Source of the DNA: a virus
Length of the DNA: 64,000 nucleotides
Direction: 5' to 3' (one strand)
IMG/VR virus record: IMGVR_UViG_3300050132_000248
Span: 1 to 64,000 of that record
Shown: positions 41,924 to 47,907 of the stretch, piece after piece
How the letters are laid out: the number at the start of each line of letters is the position of its first letter
How positions within the stretch are numbered: the first letter of the stretch is position 1
Translations under genes and position numbers: made by a program
Notes under the pieces: model-generated
Seen by the model: only the letters and a program-made list of their open reading frames with translations
What the model was told of the DNA's origin: nothing
The model's database searches: none

Positions 41924-42144
41924 TATTTTGTCCTCCTATTTGATTTGTAAATTGTGTTTTTAGAAGCTTTTTCCCATTTGCTTGTTTCAGGAAATGAGTT
42001 ATACATATGATTGATTTGAATTCTATGAACAGGAGCAAAATATGATTTATATTTGCTCTTAGAAGAATGATGATGACGTGGAGCTGGAAAAGCTGGTTCA
42101 CATCCCCATAGAAAAATGAGTATGATAATTAATAGTGTTTTCAT
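41923..42144 (-). CDS. Small lipoprotein, 73 aa
   Basis: MKTLLIIILIFLWGC is a lipoprotein signal with lipobox LWGC (Cys at residue 15). The mature part is basic and has HHHSSKSKYKSYF. It would be anchored in the host envelope. A lysis (o-spanin-like) or exclusion role is possible. Confidence 0.6.
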   Translation of the reverse strand: MKTLLIIILIFLWGCEPAFPAPRHHHSSKSKYKSYFAPVHRIQINHMYNSFPETSKWEKASKNTIYKSNRRTK

Positions 42145-42187
42145 TATTATTCTCCTTATTAGTTAAGATTTAATTGATAATGCTATA

Positions 42188-42523
42188 TTACTTGCTGAAT
42201 TTCTTTTCCCAAAGAGCAATAGCATCTTTGACATTTTTGATTCTTGAGTCATAATCATCATCCTCATACCAAGCATACTTTGCATCTGTAGGACGTTGCT
42301 TTGCCAATTCTGGTAGAAATAGCAAATGACTATTACAACCATGTATGAAGAATCTATTACCCTTCAATATATCATGTTCTATAATAACACACATGAAACA
42401 AAACTCGTTGTCTCTTTTGGCAATTTTCAATTCTTTCAATAATTCCCTGTATATGAGAATTCTGTATTTAGGAAGAATGATTCCTTTCCTGAATTTGACA
42501 TTCTTTAATTCTGTGTTTTTCAT
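42188..42523 (-). CDS. Hypothetical protein, 111 aa
   Basis: Not recognised. A helix-strand mix with EFCFMCVIIEHDILKGN near 41-57 and ALWEKKFSK at the end. Behind it (minus strand, upstream) lies the cloverleaf element 42647-42736. Confidence 0.5.
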   Translation of the reverse strand: MKNTELKNVKFRKGIILPKYRILIYRELLKELKIAKRDNEFCFMCVIIEHDILKGNRFFIHGCNSHLLFLPELAKQRPTDAKYAWYEDDDYDSRIKNVKDAIALWEKKFSK

Positions 42524-42614
42524 GTTATTTTCTCTTTAAAGTTTTAATTTATAAATAGTTGTAACAAGAGGAATAGTTGAAATTCCATCAAAGACTTTCT
42601 ACTTCGATTATCTT

Positions 42615-42633
42615 TAGCACTCCCGTTGTGCTA
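42615..42633. other. Small GC-containing hairpin beside the cloverleaf element
   Basis: TAGCAC (42615-42620) and GTGCTA (42628-42633) enclose the seven-base loop TCCCGTT. On the minus strand it follows the T-run that ends element 42647-42736. It may close the same transcript. Confidence 0.45.
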
Positions 42634-42646
42634 TCTTGTTAAAAAA

Positions 42647-42736
42647 CAAACTCTCACAAGGTTGTAATCCTTGATAGTAAATAACTTTTAGTTCTCTACT
42701 ACTCAAATAAGATCGTTCAATTTGAATGAGAGTTTG
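42647..42736 (-). ncRNA. Cloverleaf-like structured element, copy 1
   Basis: Read on the minus strand, a perfect 10-bp closing stem (CAAACTCTCA with TGAGAGTTTG) holds three arms: TCAAAT/ATTTGA, GTAGTA/TACTAT-type with inner AACT/AGTT, and CAAGG-ATTACAA-CCTTG, with almost no linkers. TTTTTT follows. No genes overlap it. It lacks a tRNA T-loop, anticodon or CCA. A second element at 46561-46684 shares closing stem and last arm. The strand is inferred from the T-run and gene direction. Confidence 0.55.
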
Positions 42737-42743
42737 ATATTGA

Positions 42744-42905
42744 TTAACTTTCTATCAAATAGTTATTGAATTCATCTTCATCTCCTTCAACAGAACAAAT
42801 AGTATCCTTTTGTCCTATTCCATGGAGTAATAAATATAACAGCCAGAACTCAAGAATAAGAGCAAAGGTTGATAAAATTGGATGATTGCTTACAAGTGTT
42901 TCCAT
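42744..42905 (-). CDS. Small membrane protein, 53 aa
   Basis: A strong AGGAGGAAA site precedes the ATG. ILSTFALILEFWLLYLLLHG (residues 10-29) is one transmembrane segment and the tail is acidic. It may be a holin-like or regulatory membrane peptide; nothing more can be read. Confidence 0.55.
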   Translation of the reverse strand: METLVSNHPILSTFALILEFWLLYLLLHGIGQKDTICSVEGDEDEFNNYLIES

Positions 42906-42923
42906 AATTTTCCTCCTAAAAGT

Positions 42924-43493
42924 TTATTTGTATTTTAAAGCTCTTTTTGCTATGATTATTAATTTTTTAGTAGTTACAGCAGCAGCATCAGCAGCAGCAG
43001 CATCAGCAGCAGCAGCATAAGCAGCATCAGCAGCATAAGCAGCAGCATAAGCAGCAACAGCAGCATTAGCAGCAGCATAAGCAGCAGCATCAGATCTATC
43101 TTTATCACTCAACCAATCATTTGCCCATTTATTCCATTTCTTGTCTTTATAAACTAATTTTCCCATAAGAATGGCAAAAGCAACTCTTTGATTAGTAGTA
43201 AGTTTTGGAAGTTTTATTCTCTTAATAATAGTCATATGAGTATACGCTTCCTTTAATTTATCTGATTTTGACTCTCCACTTACTTCACACTCATAAAGTC
43301 TTGGATTCTTAATATTAGCATGTATAGGATTTAGTAAAACAGCTAATAATGGATGTGAATAACAATGTAACCACCCATCTGAGCACATTTCTCCTATACC
43401 AGAAGTTGTTACTTCTTTATTTAGTTTCCATTGAAAGTCATTATGTGTTGTTAATGACTGTGTTGTAAGTTTATATCTAATTATAGGTTTCAT
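42924..43493 (-). CDS. DUF7666-like protein with Ala-rich repeat
   Basis: 189 residues. The first 100 residues (IRYKLTTQSLTTHNDFQWKL, ...CSDGWLHCYSHPLLAVLLNP, ...LYECEVSGESKSDKLKEAYT) resemble a phage family I know as DUF7666. Residues 137-175 are AAYAADAA-type repeats, as in the 37658-38350 protein, and the tail is basic. The function is unknown. Confidence 0.5.
   Translation of the reverse strand: MKPIIRYKLTTQSLTTHNDFQWKLNKEVTTSGIGEMCSDGWLHCYSHPLLAVLLNPIHANIKNPRLYECEVSGESKSDKLKEAYTHMTIIKRIKLPKLTTNQRVAFAILMGKLVYKDKKWNKWANDWLSDKDRSDAAAYAAANAAVAAYAAAYAADAAYAAAADAAAADAAAVTTKKLIIIAKRALKYK
42974..43090. repeat. GCA/GCATAA trinucleotide repeat
   Basis: A shorter version of the repeat at 37757-38067, with the same cagcagcataagcagca units. 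It codes for the Ala-rich part of the 42924-43493 protein. The shared repeat may have spread by recombination or arisen twice. Confidence 0.7.
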
Positions 43494-43519
43494 AATTTTC
43501 CTCCGTAAAGTTTAAATTA

Positions 43520-43774
43520 TTAATTTTCAGTTAGTTCTATTGTGCCTTTAAATGGTGTGTAAAATTGTGAACTCCATCCTTCTGCATATAGTCCTATATC
43601 TGTTGGAGCACCACTGTTTACAACACAGGTTCCTGCTAATTTAGAATCAGAATTTTCTGTACAAAGTACAATAAGAAAATCCTCATCATCAGTCTTAGAG
43701 AAAGTGTAAAGCTTTCCTTTTTGAAATTTTTGGCAGCTTTTATTATATTTTGATGAGATAACTTTTGATTTCAT
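43520..43774 (-). CDS. Hypothetical protein, paralogue of 45051-45308
   Basis: 84 residues. MKSKVISSKYN, KFQKGKLYTF, FLIVLCTENSDSKLAGT and GWSSQFYTPFKGTIELTEN match the 45051-45308 product in order. A small beta barrel is likely. The function is unknown. Confidence 0.6.
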   Translation of the reverse strand: MKSKVISSKYNKSCQKFQKGKLYTFSKTDDEDFLIVLCTENSDSKLAGTCVVNSGAPTDIGLYAEGWSSQFYTPFKGTIELTEN

Positions 43775-43794
43775 AATTATTCCTCTTTAAATTG

Positions 43795-44166
43795 TTAATA
43801 GTTAATAACATTTCTTATTTTAACCCATTGCCAATTATCTGGATAGGTCCCTATTGGATCATCATTAGGAAGTCCATTGATGGTGTCCTGAATGAAAGCT
43901 CTCCAATGTGTGTCAAAAGTTGGTTGTCCATTTGCTGAAGGACAATTGATTGAATCATAAGGCAATAGTTGGATTTTTGTGCAGCCTTCATCTAATTGAA
44001 ATACTACATGTCTATTGCCTGAATTGACAAACCATATATTCCAAGTCATTAACTCAGAATTGTTTATCTTATTTGTGCAGCCAGAGAAGAGCAATGCAAA
44101 TATTATCAATACAATGAGTGCAATCCAACAAGCAATATTTTCCGCTTTGTTGTAAGTTGTTTTCAT
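43795..44166 (-). CDS. Lipoprotein, 123 aa
   Basis: A basic start precedes a hydrophobic signal (CWIALIVLIIFALLFSGC) with lipobox LFSGC, Cys at about residue 30. The mature part is acidic and has QLLPYDSINCPSANGQPT. It is probably anchored in the host envelope. Its role is unknown; superinfection exclusion or lysis are options. Confidence 0.6.
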   Translation of the reverse strand: MKTTYNKAENIACWIALIVLIIFALLFSGCTNKINNSELMTWNIWFVNSGNRHVVFQLDEGCTKIQLLPYDSINCPSANGQPTFDTHWRAFIQDTINGLPNDDPIGTYPDNWQWVKIRNVINY

Positions 44167-44187
44167 GATAGTCCTCCTAAAGGATGA

Positions 44188-44352
44188 TTAATGTGAAAGC
44201 CAATAGAGCCATCCCCACATAAGACAGATAACAGCTACAATAATGACATCAAGCCAATGACTTTCATTCATATTTATAACACGATTAATCTCCATTTCAA
44301 TATATCCTATAGAAAGGAATAAAGAAAATACAAATACGATAGTTGGTAGCAT
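44188..44352 (-). CDS. Two-span membrane protein, 54 aa (holin-like)
   Basis: MLPTIVFVFSLFLSIGYI and WLDVIIVAVICLMWGWLYWL are two hydrophobic segments joined by a short polar loop (EMEINRVINMNESH). Size and topology fit a class II holin. The lipoprotein gene lies next to it. No experiment or homologue supports it. Confidence 0.5.
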   Translation of the reverse strand: MLPTIVFVFSLFLSIGYIEMEINRVINMNESHWLDVIIVAVICLMWGWLYWLSH

Positions 44353-44356
44353 AGTT

Positions 44357-44530
44357 TTAAAAATTAGGATTGAATGAATAATTAACCTTATAACTCTGAA
44401 ATTCAGTAGTTACACCTACAGAATCACAAGGAAAATTAAGAAATGGTGTGAGAAAATACTTTCTCTGTCTTCCTGAATAAGCAAGATCATAGCCATATTT
44501 TCTTGCAATGTTGAATAGTTTCTTTTTCAT
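44357..44530 (-). CDS. Hypothetical basic protein, 57 aa
   Basis: MKKKLFNIARKYGYDLAYSG then RQRKYFLTPFLNFP. A helix followed by a beta part. It lies four bases before the holin-like gene, so they share a transcript. The function is unknown. Confidence 0.5.
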   Translation of the reverse strand: MKKKLFNIARKYGYDLAYSGRQRKYFLTPFLNFPCDSVGVTTEFQSYKVNYSFNPNF

Positions 44531-44573
44531 AATATTAGTTTAAATTGTTAATAATCAATCATATATCAAAAGG

Positions 44574-44657
44574 AATGTGTAAAAATGAGAGAAGACAAAA
44601 TACAAAACACATTGTTCAACATAATACAAAATGTCTTCTCTCATAAATTTACACATT
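44574..44657. other. Long inverted repeat (about 24-bp arms)
   Basis: AATGTGTAAA-A-ATGAGAGAAGACA (44574-44597) pairs with TGTCTTCTCTCAT-AAA-TTTACACATT (44633-44657) with small bulges and an A-rich loop of about 35 bases. It lies between two minus-strand genes and has no T-run. It could be an RNase III-type processing site or a regulatory hairpin. It holds no gene. Confidence 0.6.
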
Positions 44658-44698
44658 GGTGTCATTCTGCACTACCTTCATTTCACTAATTCATTTAA

Positions 44699-45031
44699 TC
44701 AAAAGAACTCTTCACAATCACAATTTATATACAATAAATCATGATGGAAAGTAGGAGCATGTTCTGGGTAACATCCTTCATGAATTCTACAAAAATCTTT
44801 TGCCCATTCAAAAGCTTCAAATGTCCATTCTTTATTACAGTTTGGAAGAGGAATTTTAATATATCTTTTTTCTATTTCAATATCCCGTCCACAAATTCTT
44901 GAACCAAGAGCATCTACAGCATCAGATAGAGAAGGTTTTCTCTTCTGTTTGAATTTAATACATTCAAGAGTTGAATGTTCTTTGTCAATTTCATAACCAT
45001 CAGGTGCAATGATTTTAATTTCTTTTTCCAT
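44699..45031 (-). CDS. Hypothetical acidic protein, 110 aa
   Basis: Not recognised. APDGYEIDKEHSTLECIKF near the start is a pattern I have seen in small proteins of Bacteroidota phages. Several Cys residues (CGRD..., CNKEW..., CRIHEGC, NCDCEEFF) may bind metal. Confidence 0.5.
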   Translation of the reverse strand: MEKEIKIIAPDGYEIDKEHSTLECIKFKQKRKPSLSDAVDALGSRICGRDIEIEKRYIKIPLPNCNKEWTFEAFEWAKDFCRIHEGCYPEHAPTFHHDLLYINCDCEEFF

Positions 45032-45050
45032 TTTGTTTAGTTTTAAGACG

Positions 45051-45308
45051 TTATTCTGTTTCTAATTCAATTTTTCCTGTCCAAAGTTCTGGTGTAGATC
45101 CCCAACCCATTGAAAAATAACCCACAATATAATTTTCCTCATTCTCATTTTTCCTAATGACATTGATTATGACTCCTATTAATGATTCATGATCTATTGT
45201 ACATAGAATAATGAGTTTATTACCATTTATATTCCACAAATAGCACTTCCCTCTTTGATATTTGGAAGGATTGGAATTAGTTGTTGTTGATAAAATTGTT
45301 GATTTCAT
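45051..45308 (-). CDS. Hypothetical protein, paralogue of 43520-43774
   Basis: 85 residues. MKSTILSTT, KYQRGKCYLW, KLIILCTIDHESLIGV and GWGSTPELWTGKIELETE align with the 43520-43774 protein. The upstream side opens on the palindrome cluster at 45359-45455, which may regulate it. Confidence 0.6.
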   Translation of the reverse strand: MKSTILSTTTNSNPSKYQRGKCYLWNINGNKLIILCTIDHESLIGVIINVIRKNENEENYIVGYFSMGWGSTPELWTGKIELETE

Positions 45309-45358
45309 AATAGATTGATTAAGTTTAACTTATAAATATATTGAGTTTTATTGTTGTA

Positions 45359-45455
45359 TTGATAAATATCAACGATATCAATGACAAATATCAATCAAAC
45401 CATTGATATATATCAATGGACTAATTGACAACTCTCATTAAATTATTGATATATC
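45359..45455. repeat. Cluster of ATTGATAT half-sites and palindromes
   Basis: TTGATAAATATCAA (45359-45372), GATATCAAT (45374-45382), AATATCAAT (45387-45395), the perfect 16-base palindrome ATTGATATATATCAAT (45402-45417) and ATTGATATATC (45445-45455). Five related sites in 97 bases, upstream of the 45051-45308 gene. It may be an operator or an iteron cluster of an origin. Confidence 0.55.
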
Positions 45456-45509
45456 TCATTCTCAATTCCTTGTGTATGTCAAAAATTTCACCGACCTTTG
45501 CCAGCAGTG

Positions 45510-45537
45510 AGCGGAGTGGAATAAAGCGAACACCGCT
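45510..45537. other. GC-rich hairpin in an AT-rich gap
   Basis: AGCGG-A-GTG and CACCGCT form an 8-bp stem with one bulge around GAATAAAGCGAA. The surrounding 45456-45562 is otherwise AT-rich and I see no gene in it. The role is unknown; a terminator without a T-run or a regulatory fold is possible. Confidence 0.45.
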
Positions 45538-45562
45538 TATCTAAAAGCTGAAGGAACAGTCT

Positions 45563-45808
45563 CTAACTATAATACTCCCGAGATAGGAATCCAACACTCT
45601 TCAAATAGAATCTTTTATTATGAGTTCTTGACAACATTGTACGAGGTTTACCATTTTTCTTGAGCCTATCTCTTATTGGATTACCACCTATTGTGTTTCT
45701 CCAGCCAAACAACTTTCTATTGGCTTCCATGGAGCTTGAAAACTCACCAATATATTCTCCATCCTCCCAATAAGCTATAACACGAATAGAATTATCAATT
45801 TCTTTCAT
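45563..45808 (-). CDS. NUMOD1-like DNA-binding protein, 81 aa
   Basis: IRVIAYWEDGEYIGEFSSSM then EANRKLFGWRN...GGNPIRDRLKKNGKPR...NKRFYLKSV matches the NUMOD1 repeat (strand, S-x-x-EA, helix, I-x-x-x-L, KxxG). NUMOD1 occurs in homing endonucleases; here it stands alone without a nuclease domain. It could be a leftover of such an element or a small regulator. Confidence 0.5.
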   Translation of the reverse strand: MKEIDNSIRVIAYWEDGEYIGEFSSSMEANRKLFGWRNTIGGNPIRDRLKKNGKPRTMLSRTHNKRFYLKSVGFLSREYYS

Positions 45809-45914
45809 ATATCCTCCAATTGATTAAATTGATTAACAATAAGCTGCTGAACAGCCACTAATAATACTCTTATATCTAAAGGAATAGAACAACTCTATTC
45901 TCATAATAATCAAC

Positions 45915-46055
45915 TCATTCATTATCACAAATGCCCAAAACAAGAACAAGAGCAATAACACAAATCACTGCCCAGACACTATGCCATATAAACTCATAGA
46001 ACACAATACCTATAATAGAGAGTATTAATAAGAATAACCATTTACTTTTAGACAT
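45915..46055 (-). CDS. Two-span membrane protein, 46 aa (holin-like)
   Basis: A strong AGGAGG site precedes the ATG. KWLFLLILSIIGIVFYEFIW and WAVICVIALVLVLGI are two membrane segments, the ends are polar. It is short even for a holin. Another two-span protein lies at 44188-44352. Confidence 0.5.
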   Translation of the reverse strand: MSKSKWLFLLILSIIGIVFYEFIWHSVWAVICVIALVLVLGICDNE

Positions 46056-46104
46056 ATGTATTCCTCCTTATTTGTCAATATAAAGCCATATTAAACTCAA
46101 CATG

Positions 46105-46195
46105 ATTGATTATTGTGTTTGGAATGAGTAAGTTTTTTACTCAATGTGGATACATCCACATCAATTATTCTCACTCAAACACATTGATAATCAAT
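46105..46195. other. Branched inverted-repeat element, 91 bases
   Basis: The outer stem (ATTGATTAT-T-GTGTTTG with CAAACAC-ATTG-ATAATCAAT) holds two hairpins: GAGTAA/TTACTC and ATGTGGAT/ATCCACAT. It lies between two small minus-strand genes and shares the branched design of the cloverleaf elements, but not their sequence. It may be a structured RNA or a cis site. Confidence 0.5.
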
Positions 46196-46210
46196 AATTT
46201 ATAACAATCA

Positions 46211-46390
46211 TTAGAGATGTGAATGATTCACTCTGTATATCCACATTCTCTTATAAATTGTTCTCTTGTTAGAGAGCTTTTTATACCTTAATAGGTATTG
46301 ATACTTCATCCACTTCTCCATTTTACAGGCAAATTTTAATGTTGGATAGGCTTTAAAGTCTCCATTTATAGGATTTATGACTATTATCAT
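46211..46390 (-). CDS. Small basic protein, 59 aa
   Basis: MIIVINPINGDFKAYPTLKF then Trp/Tyr/Arg/Lys-rich (KWMKYQYLLRYKKL, YKRMWIYRV). A -7-like box (46406-46413) ends 16 bases before its ATG. It is very basic and could bind nucleic acid. No family is recognised. Confidence 0.5.
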   Translation of the reverse strand: MIIVINPINGDFKAYPTLKFACKMEKWMKYQYLLRYKKLSNKRTIYKRMWIYRVNHSHL

Positions 46391-46405
46391 GGTAGAAATT
46401 TCTTA

Positions 46406-46413
46406 CAAAGATA
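46406..46413 (-). promoter_or_regulatory. -7-like box TATCTTTG
   Basis: On the minus strand TATCTTTG fits the Bacteroidota -7 consensus and stands 16 bases before the ATG of the 46211-46390 gene. No good -33 box is seen 19-21 bases upstream, so the promoter call is modest. Confidence 0.4.
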
Positions 46414-46449
46414 CATTAAAGTGACGTTTTCTCTGCATATAGTATCAAC

Positions 46450-46518
46450 TATTTCTCTATTTAGAATGAGTAAGCATTAGTGATACTTAAGTGTACACCT
46501 TACTTATATAGAGAAATA
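46450..46518. other. Inverted-repeat element with inner stem
   Basis: TATTTCTCTAT and its exact complement ATAGAGAAATA (11 bp) close an inner AGTAAG/CTTACT stem with a GTGTACAC palindrome. It lies within a gene-free stretch (46391-46902). It is followed at 46530-46559 by ATTCTTT/AAAGAAT, a small hairpin, and by the cloverleaf element. Confidence 0.5.
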
Positions 46519-46560
46519 ATCAAAACATTATTCTTTATTCCTCTCTATATAGAAAGAATA

Positions 46561-46684
46561 AAAGACTCTCACAAGGTTGCACCTTGACTAACTAGAATGC
46601 AAAATATTCTGCACAAGATTAGTTTCAGCCATATGGCTTATTACCAGAGCTATTAGTTATCCTTGCAATTGGATGAGAGTCTTT
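46561..46684 (-). ncRNA. Cloverleaf-like structured element, copy 2
   Basis: An 11-bp closing stem (AAAGACTCTCA with TGAGAGTCTTT) holds, on the minus strand, a short TCC/GGA arm, a large arm closed by TAACTA/TAGTTA with inner AGCC/GGCT and AGAAT/ATTCT hairpins, and CAAGG-TGCAA-CCTTG. Relative to copy 1 one base pair of the closing stem changes from A-T to G-C on both sides. No gene overlaps. It is a paired RNA family by structure; the strand is inferred. Confidence 0.55.
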
Positions 46685-46868
46685 GTGCTCCTGCAAACAT
46701 CACTGCTCACAGAAGCGTTAATACATAGCATACAAATCAAATGTTAGAACAACAAAGACGTGCTACAAAATATTGTAATTCAAATGATTATTCTTATTCT
46801 CTATATATGGAACAACTAAGAGTAGATGTGTTACAATTATAAGCCCACCCACACCGCCCAATATATAA

Positions 46869-46899
46869 GAAAAAGAAAAGGGGGAATTTCTTCCCCCTT
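46869..46899 (-). terminator. Strong intrinsic terminator
   Basis: On the minus strand AAGGGGGAA, loop GAAA, TTCCCCCTT, then TTCTTTTTC. It lies three bases after the stop of the 46903-47247 gene and isolates it from the following structured region. Confidence 0.8.
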
Positions 46900-46902
46900 C
46901 TA

Positions 46903-47247
46903 TTAGCCAATTGCGTTTTCAAGATCAACAACACCAATCTTCACATTTTCCACTGTGATGGCGTCATAGGTTATCTGATGTTTCTTTTGAGCAATAGCTC
47001 TGTTCCAGGTCAGGTGATTAGCCAGGCTCCAACCTTCATCAGTTACAGTGATAAGGACTGATTTAACATTTCCGTCGGCAAAGTCCTTGTTGAAACCATC
47101 ATCTTCGTGAACTGCAAATGCCTCATCTCCAAAGGCGTAAATGCGGTATTTCTTACCTGCGAAGCCTTCAGTTGTTGATTTGTAATCCCTTACGAGGTTA
47201 GTCCTTTTGATCATCAGGACATCTTCCCCTTCAAGTTTTCTTTCCAT
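46903..47247 (-). CDS. Hypothetical protein, 114 aa, base composition unlike neighbours
   Basis: Not recognised. An alpha/beta protein with GKKYRIYAFGDEAFAVHEDD (about 31-50) and EGWSLANHLTWNRAIAQKKH (about 71-90). It uses more G/C-ending codons than the genes around it, has its own strong terminator and starts from the divergent regulatory region. It is therefore probably a first-expressed gene. No function is known. Confidence 0.6.
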   Translation of the reverse strand: MERKLEGEDVLMIKRTNLVRDYKSTTEGFAGKKYRIYAFGDEAFAVHEDDGFNKDFADGNVKSVLITVTDEGWSLANHLTWNRAIAQKKHQITYDAITVENVKIGVVDLENAIG

Positions 47248-47289
47248 TGTTTAAAGTTTTAAAATTGTTTTTAGATTAGTTTTAGTGAC

Positions 47290-47450
47290 GGGGGTACCCC
47301 CAACCACGCTAACCCAAGGTGGGGTTGTTGTTGGCAGTGAACTACTCTCATTATCACATACTTAATTTTCAATTCCAAAAAATTAATAGTAATTTAGACC
47401 CAAGGGGGGATGTTCACAGTCCCACAAAATTTAGAAATTTGGGGGTCCCC
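47290..47450. promoter_or_regulatory. Divergent regulatory region with GC blocks
   Basis: Within an AT-rich gap (47248-47556) stand four GC blocks: GGGGGTACCCCC (47290-47301), AACCCAAGGTGGGGTT (47311-47326), ACCCAAGGGGGG (47398-47409) and GGGGGTCCCC (47441-47450). Two share CCCAAGGnGGG. The region separates the two transcription blocks. Protein-binding sites for a switch are likely. No gene is seen in it. Confidence 0.5.
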
Positions 47451-47496
47451 ACTCTATTTTTAAAAAATAAAATCTAACTATTTTAGTTAAACCCTA

Positions 47497-47526
47497 TTGA
47501 CATTTCATGAAATATGTTTATCTTTG
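47497..47526 (+). promoter_or_regulatory. Bacteroidota-type promoter of the packaging/virion block
   Basis: TTG (47497-47499), 19 bases, then TATCTTTG (47519-47526), matching -33 TTG and -7 TAnnTTTG. It lies 30 bases before the first plus-strand gene. The host group is supported by this box type. Confidence 0.65.
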
Positions 47527-47556
47527 TGTCGGAAATTGAGAATGAACTAACTACAT

Positions 47557-47907
47557 ATGGAAATGATTGTTCAAAGATTGAAAAAAGAGAATGAAGACTC
47601 TCAACAACTTGCTGAGAGGTATTATGAAATCCTGTCTTCATTGAATTCGCTTAGTCTTACTAAGAGAGAAATTCAACTGGTTGCTTATACAGCTATACAT
47701 GGAAATATTTCCTATCCTCATCTCAAGGAGGAATTTTGTATAAGGTATAAAACGTCTATTCAGACAATTTATAATATGGTGTCAAGGCTGATGAAGCTCA
47801 AGGTGATGGTGAAGAACAATGGAAATATAAAAGTGAATCCTGTTCTTGTTTTAAAATTTGATGAAACAATCGTAATGCAAATTTCTCTTATATATGGAAT
47901 TAGATAA
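47557..47907 (+). CDS. Winged-helix-like protein at the start of the virion block
   Basis: 116 residues. A helical start (LKKENEDSQQLAERYYEILS) precedes LTKREIQLVAYTAIHG and IRYKTSIQTIYNMVSRLMKL, a clear helix-turn-helix. A similar gene stands before the packaging genes in crAss-like phages, as I recall. It may regulate late transcription. The leader has AACTACATATGG, as other virion genes do. Confidence 0.6.
   Translation: MEMIVQRLKKENEDSQQLAERYYEILSSLNSLSLTKREIQLVAYTAIHGNISYPHLKEEFCIRYKTSIQTIYNMVSRLMKLKVMVKNNGNIKVNPVLVLKFDETIVMQISLIYGIR

Noticed and set aside
42647-42736. tRNA gene in the cloverleaf element
   Set aside because: The last arm has a 5-bp stem and 7-base loop, but the loop is ATTACAA instead of TTCRANN. 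The first arm lacks the GG of a D-loop, no sound anticodon arm can be drawn and copy 2 deviates even more.
45840-45930. Minus-strand 23-codon frame after the 46-residue membrane gene
   Set aside because: Too short and without a clear ribosome site; the hairpin GAATAGA/TCTATTC there explains the sequence equally well.
46561-46684. Hammerhead ribozyme
   Set aside because: CTGGTAA, stem and GAAAC resemble the core, but CTGANGA is not met and the cleavage-site stems do not close.
46741-46842. Plus-strand 33-codon frame starting MLEQQRR
   Set aside because: It is on the opposite strand to the region, has no clear ribosome site or promoter and the length is within chance for AT-rich DNA.
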